Positions 1-5,597 of a stretch of 7,449 bases of DNA are shown here, piece by piece (the first letter of the stretch is position 1; each line of letters opens with the position of its first letter). The translations under genes were made by a program, and so were the position numbers. Below the pieces are notes generated by a model. That model was not told where the DNA came from and did no database searches. It saw only the letters and a program-made list of their open reading frames with translations. This DNA is from Chitinophaga pinensis. GTDB taxonomy: Bacteria; Bacteroidota; Bacteroidia; Flavobacteriales_D; Crocinitomicaceae. Where the stretch lies: positions 1 to 7,449 of the forward strand of contig CAMDGP010000102.1 of the NCBI GenBank assembly GCA_945897765.1, read 5' to 3'.

Positions 1-40
1 CTAGAATTAAAATCTATAACCTATTAAAAATTAATCAACT

Positions 41-109
41 CCGAAGTGTGATTTAGGTTTCCCACTTTGAAGGGGTTCGCCGCGGCGAATAAGGGGGATG
101 AGGATTTAA
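41..109. repeat. Intergenic repeat, copy A
   Basis: Bases 41-72 align without gaps to 224-255 with 26 of 32 identical, including an exact 14-base match that ends in CCCACTTTGAAG. Bases 94-109 align to 313-328 with 14 of 16 identical. The middle differs: here it is about 21 bases and contains the palindrome at 76-89. Shared ends around a variable centre suggest a family of dispersed non-coding repeats, as is common between genes in Bacteroidota. The family assignment is inference from this one pair. Confidence 0.55.
76..89. repeat. Perfect 14-bp GC palindrome
   Basis: TTCGCCGCGGCGAA is identical to its own reverse complement. It sits in the variable centre of repeat copy A and is much richer in GC than its surroundings. 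It could form a small cruciform, be a binding site for a dimeric protein, or simply be the core of a dispersed repeat. Nothing in the window decides between these. Confidence 0.5.
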
Positions 110-135
110 CTTCAGCAATAAGTCACCTCCCTTAA

Positions 136-153
136 TCCCTCCTCAAGGAGGGA
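136..153. repeat. Short inverted repeat TCCCTCCT/AGGAGGGA
   Basis: Arms at 136-143 and 146-153 are perfect 8-base complements separated by two bases. In RNA the innermost pairs would open to give a 4-base loop. No T-run follows on either strand, so it is not a terminator. It lies between the two repeat copies and resembles the CTCC/GGAG-rich inverted repeats often seen between genes in Flavobacteriales genomes. Confidence 0.45.
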
Positions 154-223
154 AATAGTTCGTGGGTCTGCTAAAATTATTTAAAAAAAAACAAAATCCC
201 AACTTCTAAAAAACAATCTTTAT

Positions 224-328
224 CCGAAGCGAGATTAAATCTTCCCACTTTGAAGCGTTGCATAGAGCTTGTCGCGTTTTATTGAGCCTGCCGAAATGAA
301 ATAGCGAACCGAGGGGATGACAATTTAA
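224..328. repeat. Intergenic repeat, copy B
   Basis: This is the partner of the copy at 41-109, with the same ends but a longer centre of about 57 bases in place of 21. The centre holds an imperfect inverted repeat (273-283 against 295-306) around GAGCCTGCCGAAA, which could fold as an RNA hairpin. The two copies are in the same orientation, about 180 bases apart. The difference in the centre is more than point mutation and suggests modular repeats with exchangeable cores. Confidence 0.5.
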
Positions 329-398
329 TATTTGGAGGTTTGCTATTTTTAAAAAGATAGTCAGAAGAATCGTATTTAGTCACAAACATTTCTTCAAT

Positions 399-431
399 AA
401 AAAAGGCAACTCCTCTCGAAATTGCCTTTTT
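399..431 (-). terminator. Intrinsic terminator after the zinc-ribbon gene
   Basis: Perfect 10-bp stem (400-409 with 422-431) around a 12-base loop, 18 bases past the stop codon of the zinc-ribbon gene. Read on the minus strand, the hairpin ends in a run of six T (complement of 399-404), partly inside the stem. The plus strand also shows five T at 427-431, so it could act in both directions, but there is no plus-strand gene to the left to use it. Confidence 0.8.
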
Positions 432-449
432 GTATTTTGGTTTTAAAGT

Positions 450-1202
450 CTACTCTTCAGTACCTTCAACCGGAACTAAGATACGTCCGCAATGTTCGCA
501 AACGATAATTTTTTTCTTAGTAACGATATCTAATTGTCTTTGAGGTGGGATTTTGTTGAAGCATCCACCACAAGAACCACGCATTACTTGAACTACGCCA
601 AGACCATTTTTTGCATTTTCTCTTAAACGAGAGTATGCAAAAATTAAACGAGATTCAATTTTTTTCTTAGCGCCGTCAGAAGCTTTCATTAATTTGTCTT
701 CGTCTTTTTGTGTTTCGCTAACGATAGCATCTAATTCAGCTTTTTTACCAGCTAAATCTTCTTTTTTCATTGTTAAACGATCAGTAGCGTCAGAAAGCAA
801 TTCTTTTTTTCCTTCGATTTTGAATTTTGCTTCTTTGCTTTTTTTCTCATTCAATTTAATTTCTAATTCTTGAAACTCAATTTCTTTTGCAAGCGATTCA
901 AATTCTCTGTTATTTCTAACATTATTTTGTTGTTCCTTGTATTTTGAAATAGCTGTTTCAGAATCTTTAGAAGCTTGTTTACGATCAGAGATTTCTGTTT
1001 CAACTTCTTTGATTTCTTCGTTGATTTTAGCAATTCGAGTATTTAAACCACTAATTTCATCTTCTAGATCTTGAACTTCAAGAGGTAATTCACCACGAAT
1101 GGTACGGATTCGATCAATTTCAGAATCGATTTTTTGAAGTTCGAAAAGCGCATCTAGCTTCTCTGCGATTGTAGCTTCCTTCTTAGTTGCAGTTGCTGCC
1201 AT
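450..1202 (-). CDS. Coiled-coil C4-type zinc-ribbon protein (DUF164 family)
   Basis: This 250-residue protein is mostly a long charged helical segment (about residues 12-190, rich in Glu and Lys with heptad-like spacing), followed by a C-terminal zinc ribbon. The zinc ligands are visible as two CxxC pairs, Cys211/Cys214 and Cys235/Cys238. This layout is that of the DUF164 (zf-RING_7) family, found widely in bacteria as a helical hairpin plus nucleic-acid-binding-like ribbon. Its molecular role is not settled, and a link to nucleic acids or translation is inference. There is no signal peptide or membrane segment, so it should be cytoplasmic. The ATG lies 3 bases after the stop of the Nif3-family gene, so the two are almost certainly co-transcribed and probably translationally coupled. 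No Shine-Dalgarno sequence is seen. Family call is strong; function unknown. Confidence 0.9.
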   Translation of the reverse strand: MAATATKKEATIAEKLDALFELQKIDSEIDRIRTIRGELPLEVQDLEDEISGLNTRIAKINEEIKEVETEISDRKQASKDSETAISKYKEQQNNVRNNREFESLAKEIEFQELEIKLNEKKSKEAKFKIEGKKELLSDATDRLTMKKEDLAGKKAELDAIVSETQKDEDKLMKASDGAKKKIESRLIFAYSRLRENAKNGLGVVQVMRGSCGGCFNKIPPQRQLDIVTKKKIIVCEHCGRILVPVEGTEE

Positions 1203-1205
1203 GGG

Positions 1206-2300
1206 CTAAAAATAGTTTATCGGGTTTGTATTATGTTCTGTTAAATGGATGGCAAAGTTAGTAAAATTTTCTTTCATTCTTTCAGCTAATAAATTAGTTG
1301 TGAATTGTTCGCTTTCAAAATGGCCAATATCGGCAATAATTATCTGCTTTTCGGCGTCAAAAAACTCATGATATTTGAAATCTCCAGTAATAAAGATGTC
1401 CGCTTTTTGTTGAATTGCTTTCGACAATAAAAAACTTCCTGAGCCACCGCAAACGGCTACTTTTTTAATCTTTCTTCCCAAAAGTTGCGAGTGTCGAATT
1501 ATTCCACAGTTAAAAGTTGTTTTTAGTTGAGTTAAGAAGGTAATTTCATCTACTTCAGTTTCAATCTCACCAATCATTCCTGCGCCTTCAAATTGATTAG
1601 AATTTTGAATCGGATAAATTTCATACGCCACTTCCTCATACGGATGGGACGCGTACATTGCATTCAATACATTTCTTAAATTATAGTTACTCACTAAATA
1701 TTCCACTCGAAATTCTTCAAAAGCTTCTCGAACGTTTTTATTGCCAATTTGTGGATTCGAATTTTCATTACCTTTAAATGTTCCCGTTCCTTCGGTTCTG
1801 AAATGACATTCTGAATAGTTTCCTATTTGCCCGCCTCCAGCTTTGAAAATAGCTTCGTCTAATTTTTCTAACGCATCTTTTGGAACAAAAACAGTCAGTT
1901 TTGATAGATTTCCTTGAATAGGTTGTAAAATTCTTAAGTTTTTCAATCCAATTCGATTCGCAATTTCTTTATTTACTCCATCAAAATGATTGTCTAAATT
2001 CGTATGAATCGCATACAACGCAATGTCGTTTTTGATACATTTAGAAACGATTCGTTCAATATAATTTGATTCAGTGATTTTCTTCAACCCCTTAAAAATA
2101 ATAGGGTGGTGGGCGATAATTAAGTTGCAGTTCTTTTCTATGGCTTCATCTACGATTTTTTCAATGCTATCCAAGCAAATGAGAACGCCAGTGATTTCCA
2201 TTTCTAGGACCCCTATTAGTAATCCCGAATTGTCATACGACTCTTGAAGTGAAAGCGGATATTGATGTTCCAGAAACTGAGTAATTGCTTTTAATTTCAT
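1206..2300 (-). CDS. Nif3/DUF34-family dinuclear metal-binding protein
   Basis: This 364-residue protein matches the Nif3-like family (E. coli YbgI, B. subtilis YqfO), often labelled GTP cyclohydrolase I type 2 homolog. The expected metal ligands are all visible: His64-His65 in IIAHHPIIFKG, Asp103 in HTNLDNHFDGVN, and His327 and Glu331 in DIGHFESEQ. The C-terminal half also has the typical GGSGSF and FITGDFKYHE segments (about 285-312). Between the halves, about residues 130-235, lies the insertion domain of the longer YqfO-type members, ending near ASHPYEEVAYEIYP. It makes this protein about 110 residues longer than YbgI. Family members form hexameric rings; the reaction is unproven and the cyclohydrolase name should not be taken literally. 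It starts 2 bases after the outer-membrane gene's stop and ends 3 bases before the zinc-ribbon start. Confidence 0.93.
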   Translation of the reverse strand: MKLKAITQFLEHQYPLSLQESYDNSGLLIGVLEMEITGVLICLDSIEKIVDEAIEKNCNLIIAHHPIIFKGLKKITESNYIERIVSKCIKNDIALYAIHTNLDNHFDGVNKEIANRIGLKNLRILQPIQGNLSKLTVFVPKDALEKLDEAIFKAGGGQIGNYSECHFRTEGTGTFKGNENSNPQIGNKNVREAFEEFRVEYLVSNYNLRNVLNAMYASHPYEEVAYEIYPIQNSNQFEGAGMIGEIETEVDEITFLTQLKTTFNCGIIRHSQLLGRKIKKVAVCGGSGSFLLSKAIQQKADIFITGDFKYHEFFDAEKQIIIADIGHFESEQFTTNLLAERMKENFTNFAIHLTEHNTNPINYF

Positions 2301-2302
2301 TT

Positions 2303-3046
2303 TTAAAATTTGCGTGTGATGCCAATATTTACTCCTATTGCATTTGCTCTATGGATATAATCACTGAATTCGATGTATGTATTACTTATTTGGTTGCGGT
2401 AACTTGCGCTTAATCGTAAACCAAAGTTATTTTCAAATTGCAATTCCAAACCTGCGCTTACAACCCATGAAAATACAAATGAATTAATTTCGTTATTGAT
2501 TTTAATAGTTTCATCACCTTTCGAACCCAATGAATCAGTCCATTGTTGCTCTTGTTTGTAAGAAAAGTTCATTTGCGGAATTAAACCACCGCCAACGAAG
2601 TATTTTAAATTTTTACCACCTTGTAATTTAAGTTGTAAAGGCAAAGCGATGTAATTGTATTTCGACTGATAATTAAAAATACTATCGCTTGTATTTGACT
2701 CCCAACTATATTGTTCTCCATTTCGTAGTAAGGAGAGCGCTCCGTCAAAATAAATGTGATTACTTAAAGGCGTTGTCATACCTAATGAATAGCTCCAAAT
2801 TCCAAGTTTAGATTCATTTGCTCTTTCTCCTAAAGGTTTATTTAAAAAGTCAGTGTTTGATTCTAGACTTCTGAAGGAATTTACAAAACTAGCTTCAAGG
2901 TAAAAACGACTACTAGTATCTTTAGCTGTATTTTTCTTTTGAATGGGTATGTTCTCGCTATTCTTTTGCTCTTTGGTTACGATTTGCGAAAAGGAATTCA
3001 TAAGCAGCAGAGTAAATAGACTTGAAATTGTAATTTTCTTTCTCAT
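2303..3046 (-). CDS. Small outer-membrane beta-barrel protein, function unknown
   Basis: I place the start at the ATG at 3046, giving 247 residues that begin MRKKITISSLFTLLL, a clear Sec signal peptide (basic start, hydrophobic core, cleavage probably near SFS-Q, residues 20-21). An in-frame ATG at 3103 would add 19 residues before the signal and is less likely. The mature part has repeated stretches of alternating hydrophobic and polar residues separated by polar loops (for example about 82-107, 130-163, 189-216, 235-247), and it ends in Phe, as outer-membrane barrels often do. Size and pattern suit an eight-stranded barrel of the Bacteroidota porin-like/PorT-like type. Residues about 22-47 form a polar linker. 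No enzyme motif is seen. A TACTTTTG on the minus strand at 3059-3052 fits the Bacteroidota -7 element but has no matching TTTG upstream and would leave almost no leader. Confidence 0.8.
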   Translation of the reverse strand: MRKKITISSLFTLLLMNSFSQIVTKEQKNSENIPIQKKNTAKDTSSRFYLEASFVNSFRSLESNTDFLNKPLGERANESKLGIWSYSLGMTTPLSNHIYFDGALSLLRNGEQYSWESNTSDSIFNYQSKYNYIALPLQLKLQGGKNLKYFVGGGLIPQMNFSYKQEQQWTDSLGSKGDETIKINNEINSFVFSWVVSAGLELQFENNFGLRLSASYRNQISNTYIEFSDYIHRANAIGVNIGITRKF

Positions 3047-3148
3047 AAATTCAAAAGTAGTTAAAATGATTTTGACAGTTAGTATTGTGAAAATTAATAG
3101 CAAATTTTTTGGTAGAAGTTTTGCTGTGTAACGACTTATTTTTAATTC

Positions 3149-3181
3149 AAAAGCTGTTTAAGAAAATAAACAGCTTTTTTT
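3149..3181 (+). terminator. Hairpin with plus-strand T-run
   Basis: Perfect 12-bp stem (3149-3160 with 3167-3178) and a 6-base loop, followed on the plus strand by T at 3175-3181 (seven in a row, partly in the stem). On the minus strand only four T follow. It has the form of an intrinsic terminator for plus-strand transcripts, yet no plus-strand gene lies before it. It may stop antisense transcription out of the outer-membrane gene, or end a short RNA. Confidence 0.6.
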
Positions 3182-3237
3182 GATAATAAAATTTAGGAAT
3201 AAGAAAAAGCTATGGACTATTTTTATACAAGAAATTT

Positions 3238-3279
3238 AAATTATAATTTATTGATTATCAATAAATTATAATTTTTTTT
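3238..3279 (+). terminator. Long AT-only stem with plus-strand T8
   Basis: Perfect 17-bp stem (3238-3254 with 3258-3274) and a 3-base loop; the stem has only one G-C pair. Eight T follow on the plus strand (3272-3279). The low GC makes the RNA hairpin weak per pair, but its length and perfection are not expected by chance. It could be a second plus-strand terminator or a palindromic binding site. Confidence 0.45.
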
Positions 3280-3319
3280 ATCATGTAGTGAGCAATTTAC
3301 TTTTAAATAAAATGTAACC

Positions 3320-3351
3320 AAAAAATCGGATACTGTTTCCAATATCCGATT
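3320..3351 (-). terminator. Intrinsic terminator after frr
   Basis: Perfect 9-bp stem (3324-3332 with 3343-3351) around a 10-base loop, beginning about 20 bases past the frr stop. On the minus strand it is followed by six T (complement of 3320-3325). This is a textbook intrinsic terminator and ends the pyrH-frr transcript. Confidence 0.85.
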
Positions 3352-3371
3352 CAAAATAATTCTTAATTAAA

Positions 3372-3935
3372 TTAAACTGTCATAATATCTTTCTCTTTCA
3401 ATTCAACTAATTCATCCACTTTTTTAATCGCTCCATTCGTGATTTTTTGAACTTCTTCTTCAGCGGTTTTAGCCATGTCTTCGGACAACCCCTCATTTTT
3501 TAGGTCTTTAATCATATCGATTGCGTCCTTACGATTATTTCTAACCCCAACCTTGGCATGTTCAGCTTCCGCTTTCGCCTTTTTAACAAGATCTTTTCTG
3601 CGTTCTTCAGTCAAAGGTGGAACCGAAATAATCAATTGTTCACCATTATTTTGAGGATTTAATCCAAGGTTTGAATTTATAATTCCTTTAGCAATTTCAC
3701 TTAACATATTTTTCTCCCACGGTTGAACAAGTATTGTTCTTGCATCTGATGTATTAATGTTTGCAACTTGTTGAATAGGAGTCATTGAACCATAATATTC
3801 AATCATTACACCATTCAGCATAGCAGGAGAAGCTTTACCAGCACGTATTTTCATTAATTCGTTTTCAAGATGAACGAGCGTTTTTCCATTTGCGCTTTTA
3901 AAATCATCATAAATCATATCTAATTCCTCTGTCAT
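3372..3935 (-). CDS. frr: Ribosome recycling factor
   Basis: Ribosome recycling factor splits the post-termination ribosome together with EF-G so that the subunits can be reused. The protein is 187 residues, close to the usual 185. Visible signatures are IRAGKASP (30-37) at the junction of the helical domain I and the small beta domain II (about 31-104), the SVPPLTEERRKDLVK segment (104-118) where the chain returns to domain I, and VRNNRKDA (131-138) with Arg132, a residue known to be essential in E. coli. The last 80 residues are the long helices of the three-helix bundle. The start codon is 10 bases after the pyrH stop, so both come from one mRNA. The pairing of pyrH and frr is conserved across most bacteria. 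A strong terminator follows. Confidence 0.97.
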   Translation of the reverse strand: MTEELDMIYDDFKSANGKTLVHLENELMKIRAGKASPAMLNGVMIEYYGSMTPIQQVANINTSDARTILVQPWEKNMLSEIAKGIINSNLGLNPQNNGEQLIISVPPLTEERRKDLVKKAKAEAEHAKVGVRNNRKDAIDMIKDLKNEGLSEDMAKTAEEEVQKITNGAIKKVDELVELKEKDIMTV

Positions 3936-3945
3936 AAAAGATAAA

Positions 3946-4653
3946 TTAATTTTTTACAATTGTTCCAACTTCTTCACCCGCGATTAATTTCATCAAATTA
4001 CCAGGAGTATCCATATCAAACACAATGATTGGTAGATCGTTTTCTTTACAAAGTGTAAATGCTGTTAAATCCATAACATTTAATCCTTTTGCATATACTT
4101 CGTCAAAAGAAATTTCACTGTATTTAGTTGCAGTCTTATCTTTTTCAGGATCAGCAGTGTAAATTCCGTCTACGCGCGTACCTTTTAAAATCACATCTGC
4201 ATTCATTTCAATAGCTCTCAAAGATGCTGCAGAATCAGTTGTGAAAAATGGATTTCCTGTTCCTGCGCCAAAAATAACTACTCTGCCTTTTTCTAGGTGA
4301 CGAACTGCTTTTCTTCGAATAAAAGGTTCAGAAATTTCTTTCATTTCTATTGCTGATTGCAAACGTGTGTGAACTCCTACCGCTTCAAGCGCTGCTTGTA
4401 ATGCCATTGAATTAATCATTGTTGCCAACATACCCATGTAATCACCATGTGTACGATCCATTCCACCAGCCTCAGCTTGCACACCACGAAAAATGTTTCC
4501 ACCTCCAATCACAATAGCAACTTCGATTCCCATATTTTTCACTTCCTTAATTTGAAGTGCATAAGAATGAATACGATTATTATCAATTCCAAATTGTTTA
4601 TCACCCATTAATGATTCACCACTAAGTTTCAGAAGTATTCTTTTGTATTTCAT
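3946..4653 (-). CDS. pyrH: UMP kinase (uridylate kinase)
   Basis: This cytoplasmic kinase phosphorylates UMP to UDP with ATP and feeds pyrimidine nucleotide synthesis. Motifs of the amino-acid-kinase fold are clear: the N-terminal LLKLSGESL (7-15), the glycine loop GGGNIFRG (50-57), DYMGMLATMINS (71-82) with the UMP-contacting Asp71, GAGTGNPFFTTDSAA (129-143) and KGTRVDGIYTADPEKD (157-172). I chose the ATG at 4653, giving 235 residues, the normal family length. An in-frame ATG at 4701 would add 16 residues not found in the family and would start inside the terminator hairpin. It is followed by frr after 10 bases. A promoter-like sequence directly upstream suggests that pyrH-frr can be expressed apart from tsf. 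Confidence 0.97.
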   Translation of the reverse strand: MKYKRILLKLSGESLMGDKQFGIDNNRIHSYALQIKEVKNMGIEVAIVIGGGNIFRGVQAEAGGMDRTHGDYMGMLATMINSMALQAALEAVGVHTRLQSAIEMKEISEPFIRRKAVRHLEKGRVVIFGAGTGNPFFTTDSAASLRAIEMNADVILKGTRVDGIYTADPEKDKTATKYSEISFDEVYAKGLNVMDLTAFTLCKENDLPIIVFDMDTPGNLMKLIAGEEVGTIVKN

Positions 4654-4661
4654 ATTATTGG

Positions 4662-4692
4662 TAAAGATAAAAAATCGTTTAATTCTAAGAAA
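4662..4692 (-). promoter_or_regulatory. Candidate promoter for pyrH-frr
   Basis: On the minus strand, TTTC (4692-4689) and TATCTTTA (4669-4662) are spaced by exactly 19 bases. The Bacteroidota sigma consensus is TTTG, about 19 bases, TAnnTTTG, so each element has one mismatch. It lies between the terminator after tsf and the pyrH ATG, where a promoter would be needed. Transcription would begin only a few bases before the start codon. In AT-rich DNA such matches also occur by chance. Confidence 0.35.
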
Positions 4693-4700
4693 AAGATGCA

Positions 4701-4730
4701 AAAAAAAAGCTACCGTTTTCGATAGCTTTT
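4701..4730 (-). terminator. Intrinsic terminator between tsf and pyrH
   Basis: Stem of 8 pairs (4705-4712 with 4723-4730), one C/A mismatch, then two more G-C pairs around a TTTT loop. On the minus strand it ends in eight T (complement of 4701-4708). It begins 6 bases after the tsf stop codon. It should end or attenuate the rplM-rpsI-rpsB-tsf transcript. Confidence 0.75.
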
Positions 4731-4736
4731 AAAATA

Positions 4737-5567
4737 TTAACTCAATGAGAATCGCTTGAAGTCTGTGACTGTCAAACCATTTTCAGTAGAATTTAAGAAT
4801 TGTTCAATTGTCACTTTATTATCGCGAACGAAAGCTTGACTTAACAATGTGTTCTCTTGGAAGAATTTATTCAAACGACCCATTGCAATTTTCTCAGCCA
4901 TTTCAACAGGTTTCCCTTCTTGAATTGCTAATTCTTTTCCAACTTCGATTTCTCTTTCAATTGTACGTGCGTCAACGCCATCTTTATCAATTGCGATAGG
5001 ATTCATTGCTGCTATTTGCATTGCAACTTGACGACCAGCCTCAGCAATAACATCAGAACCGCTATTCAATCCAACTAAAGTAGCCAATTGATTCCCTGGG
5101 TGATTGTAAGCAACAACTTTTGCTGCATTAATTACAGCGTAGCTAGATAAATCTAATTTTTCACCGATTACACCAACTTGCTCTGTAATTTTCTCTTCAA
5201 CAGTCAATCTCTCGTTATAAGATAATGCTTTTAATTCTTCTCCTGTTGCAGGTAATTTATCTAAAGCGATGTCAACGATTGATTGAACGAAGTTTACATA
5301 ACCTTCATTTTTTGCAACGAAGTCAGTTTCGCAATTCAATGTTAAAATCACACCAATTGTGCCATCAGCAGAAGTTTGTGCTAACACAAGACCTTCTTTA
5401 GCTTCATTGTCACCGCGTTTTGCAGCGATTTTTTGTCCTTTTTTACGGAGAACGTCAACTGCAACTTCAAAATCACCATTAGCTTCAACTAATGCGTTTT
5501 TGCAGTCCATCATTCCTGCACCAGTTTGTTGGCGCAATTTATTTACATCTGAAGCTGTGATAGCCAT
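4737..5567 (-). CDS. tsf: Translation elongation factor Ts
   Basis: EF-Ts regenerates active EF-Tu by releasing GDP. The protein has 276 residues, typical of Bacteroidota (E. coli has 283). The N-terminal UBA-like domain (about 1-55) carries VNKLRQQTGAGMMDCKNAL (8-26), and the core holds the diagnostic TDFVAKNEGYVNF (81-93) that contacts EF-Tu. Further conserved parts are AAKVVAYNHPG (148-158) and VAMQIAAMNPIA (181-192). The C-terminal segment from about 225 has the MGRLNKFFQENTLLSQAFV pattern of the dimerisation/C-terminal region. It starts 30 bases after the rpsB stop, the near-universal rpsB-tsf pairing. The spacer shows neither a promoter nor a Shine-Dalgarno sequence. A terminator lies directly downstream. 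Confidence 0.97.
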   Translation of the reverse strand: MAITASDVNKLRQQTGAGMMDCKNALVEANGDFEVAVDVLRKKGQKIAAKRGDNEAKEGLVLAQTSADGTIGVILTLNCETDFVAKNEGYVNFVQSIVDIALDKLPATGEELKALSYNERLTVEEKITEQVGVIGEKLDLSSYAVINAAKVVAYNHPGNQLATLVGLNSGSDVIAEAGRQVAMQIAAMNPIAIDKDGVDARTIEREIEVGKELAIQEGKPVEMAEKIAMGRLNKFFQENTLLSQAFVRDNKVTIEQFLNSTENGLTVTDFKRFSLS

Positions 5568-5597
5568 GATAAATATATTTTAATTGTTAATGTTTAA

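Larger units (their letters stand above)
1..399. other. Gene-free intergenic region with repeats
   Basis: No open reading frame that looks like a gene is visible on either strand in these roughly 400 bases. The stretch lies downstream of the zinc-ribbon gene and its terminator. It holds two diverged copies of one repeat (41-109 and 224-328), a 14-bp GC palindrome and a short inverted repeat, all listed separately. Some patches are GC-rich (about 71-100), unlike the surrounding AT-rich DNA. I see no tRNA-like cloverleaf and no convincing promoter. Confidence 0.6.
3047..3371. other. AT-rich spacer between two transcription units
   Basis: These 325 bases separate frr from the outer-membrane gene. 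They hold three hairpins (listed separately): one terminates frr, and two have their T-run on the plus strand. The promoter of the outer-membrane/Nif3/zinc-ribbon unit should lie here, but I cannot find a full TTTG-N19-TAnnTTTG match. No protein gene is supported. A plus-strand reading frame at 2943-3131 overlaps the outer-membrane gene and looks like chance. Confidence 0.6.

Noticed and set aside
41..328. CRISPR array
   Set aside because: Only two diverged repeats with unequal cores and no regular spacing; no cas genes nearby.
3047..3103. Upstream ATG giving the outer-membrane protein 19 more residues
   Set aside because: It would bury the clear signal peptide behind another hydrophobic stretch; the ATG at 3046 gives a standard signal.
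2943..3131. Plus-strand reading frame of 62 codons with hydrophobic segments
   Set aside because: Mostly antisense to the signal-peptide region of the outer-membrane gene, which explains its hydrophobic look.
4654..4701. Upstream ATG giving UMP kinase a 16-residue extension
   Set aside because: It starts in the terminator T-run, adds residues the family lacks, and would read through the promoter-like sequence.
4808..4999. Plus-strand reading frame of 63 codons
   Set aside because: Fully antisense to tsf, no recognisable domain.
5359..5583. Plus-strand reading frame of 74 codons
   Set aside because: Fully antisense to the conserved N-terminus of tsf; no family resemblance.
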